Source: Porphyrobacter sp. TH134
Lineage (GTDB): Bacteria > Pseudomonadota > Alphaproteobacteria > Sphingomonadales > Sphingomonadaceae
Direction: 5' to 3'
DNA length: 64,000 nucleotides
Assembly: GCF_002855495.1 (NCBI RefSeq)
Contig: NZ_PKRO01000014.1
Coordinates: 1 to 64,000 of the forward strand
Part shown: in pieces, positions 36,607 to 45,504 of the stretch
How positions within the stretch are numbered: position 1 is the first letter of the stretch
Layout: every line of letters begins with the position of its first letter
Position numbers and translations under genes: made by a program
The notes under the pieces: generated by a model
Databases searched by the model: none
What the model was told of the DNA's origin: nothing
Seen by the model: the letters and a program-made list of their open reading frames with translations, nothing else

Positions 36607-38661
36607 GTGTTCTCGAAAATCCTGATTGCCAACCGCGGCGAGATCGCCTGCCGGGTCATCACCACCGCCCGCAAAATGGGGATCAAGACCGTAGCGGTCT
36701 ATTCCGACGCTGACGCGCGCGCGCCGTTTGTGGCGATGGCCGACGAGGCAGTGCATATTGGCCCGTCGCCCGCGGCCGAATCCTACCTGATCGCGGACAA
36801 GATCATCGCCGCCTGCAAGCAGACCGGGGCTGAGGCCGTCCACCCCGGCTACGGCTTCCTGTCCGAACGCACCTCATTTGCCGAGGCGCTCGCCAAGGAA
36901 AACATCGCCTTCATCGGCCCGCCCGTTGGCGCGATTGCCGCCATGGGCGACAAGATCGAATCCAAGAAACTCGCGATGCAGGCGGGCGTCAATGTCGTGC
37001 CCGGCTTCGTTGGCGAGATCGAGGATACCGAACATGCGGTGCGCATCTCCAACGAGATCGGCTATCCGGTGATGATGAAGGCCAGCGCCGGGGGCGGGGG
37101 CAAGGGGATGCGCCTTGCCTATAGCGAAGCCGACGTGCGCGAAGGTTTTGAAAGCGTCAAGCGCGAGGGGCTGAACTCCTTCGGCGATGACCGTGTGTTC
37201 ATCGAGAAGTTCATCCTCAATCCGCGCCACATCGAAATCCAGATCCTCGGCGACCAGCACGGCAATATCCTCTACTTGAACGAGCGCGAATGCTCGATCC
37301 AGCGCCGCCACCAGAAGGTGGTCGAGGAAGCACCATCGCCGTTTGTGACGCCGAAAATGCGCAAGGCGATGGGCGAGCAATGCGTCGCTCTGGCGCGCGC
37401 GGTGGGGTATTACAGCGCGGGCACGGTCGAGCTGATCGTCAGTGGCGCGGACCCGACGGGGGAGAGCTTCTACTTCCTCGAAATGAACACCCGGCTTCAG
37501 GTGGAGCACCCCGTCACCGAAGCGATCACCGGGATCGACCTGGTCGAACAGATGATCCGCGTGGCGGCGGGCGAAAAGCTTGCCATGACGCAGGACGATA
37601 TCGGCATCGACGGCTGGGCGATCGAAAACCGCGTCTATGCCGAAGACCCCTATCGCGGCTTCCTGCCTTCGACTGGGCGGCTGGTGCATTATCAGCCCCC
37701 GCTGGCTGGCTGGCAGGAGGACGAGCAGGTGGCGGGCAAGGCCCGGCGCGGGGTCGCGCGCGGCACCGGCTCGGTGCGCGTCGATGACGGCGTGTATGAA
37801 GGCGGCGAGGTCTCGCGCTTCTACGATCCGATGATCGCCAAGCTCATCACCTGGGCACCCACGCGCGACGAAGCGGCGGACCTCCAGATCGAAGCGCTCG
37901 ACAATTTCCGCATCAAGGGACTCGGCCATAATGTCGATTTCCTGAGCGCGATCATGCAGCACCCGCGCTTCCGTTCGGGTGAGCTCACCACCGGCTTCAT
38001 CGCCGAGGAATACCCCGATGGCTTCCACGGCGCGGCGACCAGCGACGATGTAAAGCGCATCCTCGCCGCCGTGTGCGCGGGCAACGAATTCACCCTTCAA
38101 AGCCGCGCGCGCCGGATCACCGGCCAGCTGGACGGGCCGCTCCCGGTCACCAGCGAGTGGCTGGTCAAGCTGGGCGACGAGCGCTTCGACGTCACCCTTG
38201 GCGAGGGCCACGCAGTGGTCGGCGGTGTGCGGGTCGAAGGCACGTGCAACTGGCGACCCGGCATGGTGCAGGCCGAAGCAACCGGCCAGATCGGAGACGG
38301 GCCAGAGCACAAGCTCGGCCTGATCGTCGAGCGCATCGGCAACCAGTGGAAGGTCACCACCCGCGGCGCGGCGCACACGGTTCTGGCGTTGCCGCAGCGG
38401 CTGGCCCGGCATGAAAGCCTGATGCTCGAAAAGGTCCCGCCCGATCTCTCGCGCTACCTGATTTGCCCGATGCCCGGCATGCTGGTGAAGCTCCACGTCG
38501 CCGAGGGTGAAACCGTGCAGCCCGGTCAGCCGCTGGCGACGGTGGAGGCGATGAAGATGGAAAACATCCTGCGCGCCGAAAAGGAAGGCGTGATCGCCAA
38601 GATCAACGCCGCCGAGGGCGAGAGCCTCGCGGTGGACGCGGTGATCCTGGAACTGGAATAG
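36607..38661 (+). CDS. pccA: Propionyl-CoA (acetyl/propionyl) carboxylase biotin-carrying alpha subunit
   Basis: The ATP-grasp biotin carboxylase half (KILIANRGEIACR start; ASAGGGGKGMR ATP loop; EMNTRLQVEHPVTE catalytic segment) is followed by a BT-type linker and a C-terminal biotinyl domain with VEAMKMEN, in which Lys650 is biotinylated. With PccB it makes methylmalonyl-CoA. The GTG at 36607 is preferred because GAGAGG lies 7 bases upstream; a TTG at 36601 sits too close. It has 684 residues. It is read separately from pccB, eight kilobases away. Confidence 0.94.
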   Translation: MFSKILIANRGEIACRVITTARKMGIKTVAVYSDADARAPFVAMADEAVHIGPSPAAESYLIADKIIAACKQTGAEAVHPGYGFLSERTSFAEALAKENIAFIGPPVGAIAAMGDKIESKKLAMQAGVNVVPGFVGEIEDTEHAVRISNEIGYPVMMKASAGGGGKGMRLAYSEADVREGFESVKREGLNSFGDDRVFIEKFILNPRHIEIQILGDQHGNILYLNERECSIQRRHQKVVEEAPSPFVTPKMRKAMGEQCVALARAVGYYSAGTVELIVSGADPTGESFYFLEMNTRLQVEHPVTEAITGIDLVEQMIRVAAGEKLAMTQDDIGIDGWAIENRVYAEDPYRGFLPSTGRLVHYQPPLAGWQEDEQVAGKARRGVARGTGSVRVDDGVYEGGEVSRFYDPMIAKLITWAPTRDEAADLQIEALDNFRIKGLGHNVDFLSAIMQHPRFRSGELTTGFIAEEYPDGFHGAATSDDVKRILAAVCAGNEFTLQSRARRITGQLDGPLPVTSEWLVKLGDERFDVTLGEGHAVVGGVRVEGTCNWRPGMVQAEATGQIGDGPEHKLGLIVERIGNQWKVTTRGAAHTVLALPQRLARHESLMLEKVPPDLSRYLICPMPGMLVKLHVAEGETVQPGQPLATVEAMKMENILRAEKEGVIAKINAAEGESLAVDAVILELE

Positions 38662-38670
38662 GCAAGGGCC

Positions 38671-38701
38671 ACGCTGAGCGCTGCTGACAAGCGCTCAGCG
38701 T
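38671..38701 (+). terminator. Strong hairpin after pccA
   Basis: ACGCTGAGCGCT (38671-38682) and its exact inverse AGCGCTCAGCGT (38690-38701) enclose seven bases. There is no T-run, so it may act as an mRNA 3' stabiliser or a Rho-assisted terminator. Confidence 0.7.
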
Positions 38702-38975
38702 AGCCAGCTATCCTGCGCCCCAGTGAACCGCCAGACGGCGACCGCTGTGTCCGGATCGGCGATCCTGTTATCGCGTTTGTGCGGCAACAGGCCATATTGC
38801 TGCCCGGCTCGGCAATACCCTTGCGCGCCTGTTGCATATCTGCGCCCATCTCGTGATTTCCGGCACAATTTTATTGGGGCCCCTGTCCACCACCCGCAGG
38901 TGTGAGACACTCTGCCATTGCCGAGTCGCGGTATCTCCCGCGGCGGCAGATTAAATCTCGGGGGAGAATTTGATC
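38702..38975. other. 274-bp gap with no recognised gene
   Basis: Overlapping frames of 60-107 codons exist on both strands, but none has a ribosome site and a protein-like composition. An AT-rich patch (ACAATTTTATTGG, near 38861) could belong to the promoter of the following gene. The ribosome site GGGGAGAA (38961-38968) is clear. Confidence 0.35.
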
Positions 38976-39260
38976 ATGGCACACACCGGAACCGGGTTTT
39001 TCGACCGGAAAGGCAATTTCTTCAAAACCGCGCGTGAGGCGACTGTTAGCGATCTGGCGGGGCTGCTGGGCCAGATCGGCGAAGGCGAAAGCCTAGCGCC
39101 GGGCATCGCTTACATGATGCTGGAACGCCGCGCCGAGATTGAGCGGCTGTTTGCCGAGCATGATGCAATGCTCGGCGAAGAAGCAGCGATGAAGGCGGCG
39201 CGCGCAGCGGCAGAGCCAATGGGCAATGTCGCCAAGCTGCCGAGCCGTCCGGCGCATTGA
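38976..39260 (+). CDS. Hypothetical protein, 94 residues
   Basis: A soluble, mostly helical protein: MAHTGTGFFDRKGNFFKTA at the start, then a long Ala/Glu-rich helix. No family recognised. The ATG at 38976 has GGGGAGAA upstream; a TTG at 38970 is an alternative. The good ribosome site and regular codon use support a real gene. Confidence 0.65.
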   Translation: MAHTGTGFFDRKGNFFKTAREATVSDLAGLLGQIGEGESLAPGIAYMMLERRAEIERLFAEHDAMLGEEAAMKAARAAAEPMGNVAKLPSRPAH

Positions 39261-39270
39261 TCCCGCGCAT

Positions 39271-39729
39271 TTAGTCCAGTGCGAGGTGCAGGCACTGGTT
39301 GAACGCACTCAAGCGGTATTCGCCGAAAGCCGCGCCATTGGCGAACCCCCGGTTGCGGTAGAGTGCAAGCGCCGGTTCAAACGCCGGGCCGCTGCCGGTC
39401 TCGAGGCTGAGCCGGGTAACGCCAAGGCTGCGGGCATGGTCGATCATGGTGTCCAGCAACCTTGCTGCAATCCCCCGGCGCAGGAAATCAGGGTGGGTGC
39501 GCATGGATTTGATCTCCGCCGCGCCGTCTTCCAGCCGCTTCATCGCGCCGATGCCCACCACCATGCCGTCAATGCGCGCGTCCCACACACTGATCGCCGG
39601 ATCGCGCAAGGCCGACAAATCCAGCGCAAAGCTGTGTCCGGCGGGCGATCCCGCCAGCATCGCCTGCTGATGATAGGCGATCAGCCACTGCACCTGACCA
39701 TCATCGAGGTCGGCAGGAGCGATCATCAT
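39271..39729 (-). CDS. GNAT family N-acetyltransferase
   Basis: The 152 residues show the acetyl-CoA-binding core of GNAT enzymes: IGAMKRLEDGAAEIKSM, then RRGIAARLLDTMIDHAR (the Q/RxxGxA loop) and ALALYRNRGF near the end. The acceptor is unknown. Its start overlaps the aroB stop (ATGA), so it is the last gene of the aroK-aroB operon. Confidence 0.87.
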   Translation of the reverse strand: MMIAPADLDDGQVQWLIAYHQQAMLAGSPAGHSFALDLSALRDPAISVWDARIDGMVVGIGAMKRLEDGAAEIKSMRTHPDFLRRGIAARLLDTMIDHARSLGVTRLSLETGSGPAFEPALALYRNRGFANGAAFGEYRLSAFNQCLHLALD

Positions 39730-40844
39730 GCGGCCAGTTCCGCATCGAGAAAGGCTGCAATATCGGTCAGATCGACATCGCGCGCCACGTAAGCCTCGCC
39801 CAGCTTGCGCAGCAACAGGAAGGGCAGGGTGGCGCCTTCCGCCTTCTTGTCGTGGCGCATGTGGCGGGCCAGCACCGTGCCGGTGCAGGCGAGGCCGAGT
39901 GCTGAAAGGCTCGCCGGCAAGCCCGCCGCAGCGATCGCGCCAGCCGCCCGTTCGGCGTCAGCGGTGCCAATCTCTCCCCGCCGCGCGGAATAACGCGCTG
40001 CCAGCACCATGCCAAGCGCCACCGCCTCGCCGTGGAGAAGGCGGTCGGAAAAGCCGGTCTCGGCCTCCAGCGCGTGGCCGAAGGTGTGGCCAAGATTGAG
40101 CAGCGCCCGCAAGTCTTGCGTCTCGCGCTCGTCGGCGGCGACGATACGGGCCTTCATGGCAATGCTGGTGGCAATGGCATGCTCAAGCGCCTGAGGTTCA
40201 CGCGCCAACACCATGTTTGCGTTGGCTTCCAGCCATGCAAAGAAAGCCGCATCGCCGAGCAGACCGTATTTGACCACCTCGGCATAACCGGCGCGCATTT
40301 CGCGGGGCGGCAGGGTGGCCAGCACCAGCGGATCGATCAGGACGAGGGCGGGCTGATGGAAGGCACCAATCAGGTTCTTGCCCGCGCGCGTGTTGATCGC
40401 GGTCTTGCCGCCGACCGACGAATCGACCTGTGCCAGCAGGGTCGTTGGCAATTGCACAAAGCCGCAGCCGCGTTTGGTGATCGCGCAGGCAAATCCGACC
40501 AGATCGCCCACCACGCCGCCGCCCAGCGCAAACACATGGTCTTTGCGGGTGACACCCAGCGCCAGCAGCCAGTCGCACAAGCGTTCCAGCACGCCCCAGG
40601 TCTTGGCGTCTTCGCCCGGTTCGACCACGAACCAATCCGGCGTGAAACCGTTGGCGGCAAGATTGGCGGTGATCGCTGGGGCATACAGGCGGTGCGTGTT
40701 GGTATCGGCCACGAACGGCACCCGCCGTCCGCTGGCGTAACCTTTCAGAAACGGCGCGGCCACATCGGCAATCCGTTCCAGCACGCCTTCTTCGATCACA
40801 ACATCATAAGCGCGCCCGGCCAGAGCGACAGGAATTACAGCCAT
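39726..40844 (-). CDS. aroB: 3-dehydroquinate synthase
   Basis: Makes 3-dehydroquinate from DAHP in the shikimate pathway, using NAD and a divalent metal. The NAD site GGGVVGDLVGF and QLPTTLLAQVDSSVGGKTAIN are present, and metal ligands appear in LNLGHTFGHALE and GEAVALGM. It has 372 residues. Its start overlaps the aroK stop by about ten bases. Confidence 0.96.
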   Translation of the reverse strand: MAVIPVALAGRAYDVVIEEGVLERIADVAAPFLKGYASGRRVPFVADTNTHRLYAPAITANLAANGFTPDWFVVEPGEDAKTWGVLERLCDWLLALGVTRKDHVFALGGGVVGDLVGFACAITKRGCGFVQLPTTLLAQVDSSVGGKTAINTRAGKNLIGAFHQPALVLIDPLVLATLPPREMRAGYAEVVKYGLLGDAAFFAWLEANANMVLAREPQALEHAIATSIAMKARIVAADERETQDLRALLNLGHTFGHALEAETGFSDRLLHGEAVALGMVLAARYSARRGEIGTADAERAAGAIAAAGLPASLSALGLACTGTVLARHMRHDKKAEGATLPFLLLRKLGEAYVARDVDLTDIAAFLDAELAA

Positions 40845-41404
40845 TGGTCAATTGCCTCGATAATCGCGCGGGCGGTATCGGCGTGGGGGCCGGTTTCGCT
40901 GACAACGCGGATGGGGGCCTGCCGGTAGAAGGGCGCGCGTTCCTGCGCCAGCCGGGTGAGGATTTCTTTGGGATCGCCGTTTTGCAGCAGCGGGCGGTTG
41001 CCGCGCCGTGCGGTGCGTTCCACCAGCGTATCAATGTCGCAATCGATCCACACCGCGATCCCGCGATCAAGGATCAGCGCGCGGGTGGACGGATCGACAA
41101 ACGCGCCGCCGCCGGTAGCGATGACACCATGGGCTTCGTCCATCAGGCGGGCGATGACCCGGCGTTCGCCATCCCGGAAATAGGCCTCACCGAAGGTTTC
41201 GAAGATTTCCGGGATCGAACGCTGGGCGGCCTCGACAATGGCTTCGTCTGCATCGACAAAGCCGCGGCCGAGCAGGCTGGCAACCTTGCGGCCCACTGTC
41301 GTCTTACCCACGCCCATCAGGCCGACCAGCACCACCGGGCGCGAAACCCGCGCGGCGATGGCGGCTAGCGCGGCAGGATCGTTGAGATGGGGTGCGGCGG
41401 ACAT
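40835..41404 (-). CDS. aroK: Shikimate kinase
   Basis: Phosphorylates shikimate with ATP. Walker A is GLMGVGKTTVGRKVA (about 28-42); DADE and the shikimate-binding TGGGAFVDPSTR are present, as is the lid segment RGNRPLLQNGDP. It has 189 residues from the ATG at 41404. The frame stays open upstream but the extra part lies antisense to the following genes. Confidence 0.95.
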   Translation of the reverse strand: MSAAPHLNDPAALAAIAARVSRPVVLVGLMGVGKTTVGRKVASLLGRGFVDADEAIVEAAQRSIPEIFETFGEAYFRDGERRVIARLMDEAHGVIATGGGAFVDPSTRALILDRGIAVWIDCDIDTLVERTARRGNRPLLQNGDPKEILTRLAQERAPFYRQAPIRVVSETGPHADTARAIIEAIDQWL

Positions 41405-41442
41405 TGCCGCAGGGCCTATAGATGGGCTAGGGCACGCGCAAT

Positions 41443-41637
41443 ATGGTAAGCATGCGCCGCCCACCGCGTCTCTCCCCTTCCGGGCTTGAGGAAACTCCGC
41501 TGCCGCGCCCGCGGCGCTGGCCGTTGATTGCGGGCGTAGCGGCGACCGTGCTGCTGGTGCTCGCGTGGTTCGATGGCGGGGAAGAGCCGCTTCATCCCAT
41601 TGCCGAAACCGTCGCTTTGCCGGGACAAGGGCAATGA
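41443..41637 (+). CDS. Small single-helix membrane protein
   Basis: The 64 residues comprise a basic, Pro-rich N-terminus, one hydrophobic helix (PLIAGVAATVLLVLAWF) and a short outside tail. No family recognised. Its TGA overlaps the ATG of the following exported protein (ATGA), which supports it as real. An ATG at 41452 is an alternative start. Confidence 0.55.
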   Translation: MVSMRRPPRLSPSGLEETPLPRPRRWPLIAGVAATVLLVLAWFDGGEEPLHPIAETVALPGQGQ

Positions 41638-43544
41638 CCCGGCTGCGCTGGAGTGCGAGCGTGCTGGCCATCGGGCTGGCAGGCGCGCTGGGCGGGGCGG
41701 CTGTGTCCGGCTTTGCCGCTGCGCAGGGCAAGCCCGAATCGCTGCTGCCGCCGGGGTTTGATGATCCCGCGCCCGCGCCGACCCCGCGTGCCAGCCCGGC
41801 GCCGACGTCTGCCCCCGGCACTGCGCCGCCGCCACCGCCGGTTGCGCAGCCCGGCACCGCGCCGCTGCCCGGCGTGCCGGTCGATCCCGCCACCCTGCCG
41901 CCGCTGCCGTCCATTTCGCGCAGCGACCTGTCGCGCTTGCCGAGCCTTGAAGCGCTCGAAAACATGTCGACCGAAGAGCTTGACCAACTGCTCGGGTTGA
42001 AGCCGAAGTCCGATATTCCGCCCGGCGCACAGCGGGCGCTGACCCGCGTGGGTGTGCTGGCCAGTGACGAAGGCGGATTGCCGCCCGCCGCGCTCGCCAA
42101 TCAGCCGATCGCGCTGGTGCGGGCCGCGCTGCAAGGCACGCAAAGCCCGGTGGTATCGCGCTGGGGGCACATCCTGCTGCGCCGCGCATTGGCCAGCCGC
42201 TTTGCCGCGCCGCTGGGCATGGACCCGGTCGAATTTGCCGCGCTGCGGGTGGGCGTGCTCAACCGGATCGGCGAATATGCGCTGGCCCGCGCGGTGGTGC
42301 AGGATATCGACAGCGCCAGCTGGTCGCCTGCGCTGACGCAGGAAGCCTTGACGGCCTATCTTGCCAGCGGCGATCTGACCGGCGCTTGTCCGGCGGTGCG
42401 CATGCAAGGCTCGCAGCGGACCGATGGCGAATGGCAGCTGTGGCAGGCGATTTGCAACGCTTATGCCGGGGAGCCTGCACTGGCCGCCTCGCAGCTAGAC
42501 CGTGCCTTGTTTCGCGGGGCGGCGCCGCGGATCGATGTGCTGCTGGCGCGGCGCTTTGCCGGGGCGGCGGGGCGCGGACAGCGGGCGGTGCAGATCGAAT
42601 GGCAGGGGGTCGATGCGCTCAACCCGTGGCGGTTCGGTGTAGCGACGGCGGTGGGCGAACCCTTGCCGGAAGGCTTGCTGGATAGCACGCTGAAGGCGAA
42701 GGACGGGGTCTATTATGCCCGCGCCGGCGCGCTGCTGCCGATGCTGCCGGCCAGCCAGCGCGCGCCCTTGGCCGGTATCGCCGCGCGGGAGGGCATTCTG
42801 TCGGCCGATGCGATGGTCGATCTCTATTCCGAGATCTACGGCGATCCCGCCGCCGCAGGCGACGCGCAGACCCATGCGGCAACCCTGCGCGAGGCCTATC
42901 TGGCGAGCGATCCTGCTGCGCGGATTGCCGCCATGCAGCGGTTGTGGGCGGCGGGTCCGGCGCTGGGCGGAGGGGATGGCTACGGCGCGCGCGTGCTGAC
43001 TGCCTATGCCGCGGCCCGTATTCCGGCGAGCGAGGATCACGCAGGCGCCGCCGGCGATCTGATCGCTGCCATGCTGGCCGCCGGGCTTGATCGCAATGCC
43101 GATCGCTGGGCCAATGTGGTCGAGGAAGGCTCGCTGGGCTGGGCGTTGATCGCTCTCGCTTCCCCGCGCAGTAATGGTGCAGTGGGGCAGGGTGCGGTCG
43201 AAAGTTTCATCGGCAACGACGATAGCGAAGGATCGCGCAAGTCTGCCTTTCTGGTCGCCGGGCTGGCCGGCCTGGGTCGTCTGGACGAAGGCGATGCTGC
43301 CACGTTGGCCGATGATCTCGGGTTCGATCTCGCGCGCCAGACCCGCTGGACCAACGCGATCGCCCGCGCGGGCGCGGTCGGCAATCCGGCGCTGGCGGTG
43401 TTGCTGGCAGGGCTGGGGATGCAGGGGACAAGCTGGTCGCAGATGACCCCGCTTCATCTGTATCACATCACATCCGCGCTGACCCGCGCAGGGCTTGAAG
43501 CCGAGGCAAGGATGATCGCGGCCGAGGCTGTGGCGCGCGGGTAA
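41634..43544 (+). CDS. Hypothetical exported protein, about 636 residues, repeat-helical
   Basis: A signal peptide (LRWSASVLAIGLAGALGGAAVSGFAA) is followed by a Pro/Ala-rich linker (about 38-85) and a long Ala-rich, probably all-helical domain with many LA-, AA- and GLA-type helices resembling a TPR/SEL1-like solenoid, but no exact repeat unit is evident. Likely periplasmic scaffold or envelope protein. It overlaps xerD by one base (TAATG). Confidence 0.68.
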   Translation: MTRLRWSASVLAIGLAGALGGAAVSGFAAAQGKPESLLPPGFDDPAPAPTPRASPAPTSAPGTAPPPPPVAQPGTAPLPGVPVDPATLPPLPSISRSDLSRLPSLEALENMSTEELDQLLGLKPKSDIPPGAQRALTRVGVLASDEGGLPPAALANQPIALVRAALQGTQSPVVSRWGHILLRRALASRFAAPLGMDPVEFAALRVGVLNRIGEYALARAVVQDIDSASWSPALTQEALTAYLASGDLTGACPAVRMQGSQRTDGEWQLWQAICNAYAGEPALAASQLDRALFRGAAPRIDVLLARRFAGAAGRGQRAVQIEWQGVDALNPWRFGVATAVGEPLPEGLLDSTLKAKDGVYYARAGALLPMLPASQRAPLAGIAAREGILSADAMVDLYSEIYGDPAAAGDAQTHAATLREAYLASDPAARIAAMQRLWAAGPALGGGDGYGARVLTAYAAARIPASEDHAGAAGDLIAAMLAAGLDRNADRWANVVEEGSLGWALIALASPRSNGAVGQGAVESFIGNDDSEGSRKSAFLVAGLAGLGRLDEGDAATLADDLGFDLARQTRWTNAIARAGAVGNPALAVLLAGLGMQGTSWSQMTPLHLYHITSALTRAGLEAEARMIAAEAVARG

Positions 43545-44443
43545 TGTCCGCCGCGACCGAGGCGTTTCTTGCAATGCTGGCGGCTGAACGCGGCGCCGCG
43601 CTGAACACGCTGTCGGCCTATCGCCGCGATCTTGATGGCGCCGAAGAAGCCATCGGCGATCTGGCGGCAGCGCCGCGTGATGCGGTTGCATCGCTGGCGG
43701 GCGAATGGGCCAGCCTTGCGCCTGCGAGCGTGGCGCGCAAGGCATCGGCGCTGCGGCAATTCTTTGGTTTTGCAGTGGATGAAGGCTGGCGTCAGGATGA
43801 TCCGTCTGGCGCGCTGCCCGCCCCGCGCACGCGCCGCGCGTTGCCCAAGGTTCTGGGGCATGACCAGATCACCGCCCTGTTTGCCCGCGCCGAGGAAGAA
43901 GCGGCCACGAACGATCCCAAGGCGGTGCGGCTGCTGACCGTGATCGAGCTGCTGTATGGTTCGGGTCTGCGCGCGAGCGAGCTGGCGGCGCTGCCGGTGC
44001 ACGCGGTTCCGCGCGATGCGCCATTTCTGACAGTAACGGGCAAGGGCGGCGCAACCCGGCTGGTGCCGGTCGGTGCACGCGCCTTGGCGGCGCTGGGGCG
44101 CTGGCTTGAACTGCGCCCGCAGATACCGGCGTCGCGCTATCTGTTTCCGGCCGGCAATGGCCGCACGGCCGGCCAGCACCTCAGCCGGGTGCGCTTGTTT
44201 CAGCTTATCAAAGGCCTCGCGGGCCGGGCCGGGATCGATCCTGCGTCCATCAGCCCGCATGTGCTGCGTCATGCCTTTGCCACGCACCTGCTGGAAGGCG
44301 GGGCGGACCTGCGCGTCTTGCAAACCCTGCTGGGCCATGCCGACATTTCCACCACCCAGATCTACACCCATGTGGACAGCGCCCGGCTGGTTGCCCTCGT
44401 CAATTCCCGCCACCCGCTTGCAACGCGGGCCACATCCGACTAG
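43544..44443 (+). CDS. xerD: Tyrosine recombinase XerD
   Basis: Resolves chromosome dimers at dif together with XerC and FtsK. The catalytic set is complete: Arg143 (SGLRASE), Lys167, His239 and Arg242 (HVLRHAF), His265 (LLGHADIS) and Tyr274 (TQIYTHV). An N-terminal SAM-like core-binding domain precedes it. It has 299 residues. It is not linked to any mobile element, so a housekeeping role is favoured. Confidence 0.92.
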   Translation: MSAATEAFLAMLAAERGAALNTLSAYRRDLDGAEEAIGDLAAAPRDAVASLAGEWASLAPASVARKASALRQFFGFAVDEGWRQDDPSGALPAPRTRRALPKVLGHDQITALFARAEEEAATNDPKAVRLLTVIELLYGSGLRASELAALPVHAVPRDAPFLTVTGKGGATRLVPVGARALAALGRWLELRPQIPASRYLFPAGNGRTAGQHLSRVRLFQLIKGLAGRAGIDPASISPHVLRHAFATHLLEGGADLRVLQTLLGHADISTTQIYTHVDSARLVALVNSRHPLATRATSD

Positions 44444-44452
44444 CTCGGCGCC

Positions 44453-45397
44453 ATGATTTCTTACCTCGATTTCGAGAAACCCGTCGCCGCGCTGGAAGAA
44501 CGCATCGCGCAATTGCGCAGCGTCAATGCGTTGCATGATGTCGATGTCGCCAGCGAGATCGGGAGGCTTGAGGCCAAGAGCACTGAACTGCTCGCCAGCA
44601 CCTATGCCTCGCTGACCCCGTGGCAAAAGACCCAGGTCGCCCGCCATCCCCAGCGCCCGCATTTCCGCGACTATGTCACCCATGCCTTCAGCGAATTCAT
44701 CCCGCTGGGCGGAGACCGGCTGTATGGCGACGACCTTGCCATCATGGGCGGTTTTGCGCGGCTGAACGGGCGCCGGGTGATGCTGATCGGGCACGAGAAG
44801 GGCAATGATACGCAAAGCCGGATCAAGCACAATTTCGGCATGGGCAAGCCCGAAGGCTATCGCAAGGCGATCCGCCTGATGGAACTGGCGAGCCGATTCG
44901 GTCTGCCGGTGGTGACGCTGGTGGATACCTCGGGCGCGTTTCCGGGGATCGAGGCGGAAGAACGCGGGCAGGCCGAAGCCATCGCCCGTTCGACCGAGGC
45001 CTGCCTTGCGCTCGAAGTGCCGATGGTGGCAGCGATCGTCGGTGAAGGCGGATCGGGCGGGGCGGTGGCGCTCGCCAGCGCCAACCGGGTGCTGATGATG
45101 GAACACGCCGTCTATTCGGTGATCTCGCCCGAAGGGTGCGCCTCGATCTTGTGGCGCACGTCGGAAAAGGCACCCGAAGCGGCGCAAGCCATGAAGGTGA
45201 CCGCGCAGCATCTCAAGCGCGACAATGTCATTGATCGCATCATCAAGGAACCCGTGGGCGGCGCGCACCGTGATCCGGCCGCCGCCGCACGCATGCTGGG
45301 GACCGCGCTGACAGAAGAGATTGATAGCCTGTCGGCCCACAGCGGCGCTGCGATTGTCGCGCAGCGCGAAGCGCGGTTCCTTGCGATCGGCGGGTAG
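44453..45397 (+). CDS. accA: Acetyl-CoA carboxylase carboxyltransferase subunit alpha
   Basis: Alpha subunit of the carboxyltransferase that makes malonyl-CoA for fatty acid synthesis. [18 protein letters not shown] at the N-terminus and the central [21 protein letters not shown] and [11 protein letters not shown] oxyanion segments are diagnostic; [10 protein letters not shown] follows. It has 314 residues. It starts ten bases after xerD. Confidence 0.97.
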   Translation: MISYLDFEKPVAALEERIAQLRSVNALHDVDVASEIGRLEAKSTELLASTYASLTPWQKTQVARHPQRPHFRDYVTHAFSEFIPLGGDRLYGDDLAIMGGFARLNGRRVMLIGHEKGNDTQSRIKHNFGMGKPEGYRKAIRLMELASRFGLPVVTLVDTSGAFPGIEAEERGQAEAIARSTEACLALEVPMVAAIVGEGGSGGAVALASANRVLMMEHAVYSVISPEGCASILWRTSEKAPEAAQAMKVTAQHLKRDNVIDRIIKEPVGGAHRDPAAAARMLGTALTEEIDSLSAHSGAAIVAQREARFLAIGG

Positions 45398-45504
45398 CGC
45401 GCGCCGCGCCAGCGGCTGTTAAGGTTTCGTTCGCCAAGGCTTTGCCGCGCGGCGCTTTCCCGGTAGACCGGGACAAGAACAGCGACGCGATGGAGAGACG
45501 GAAC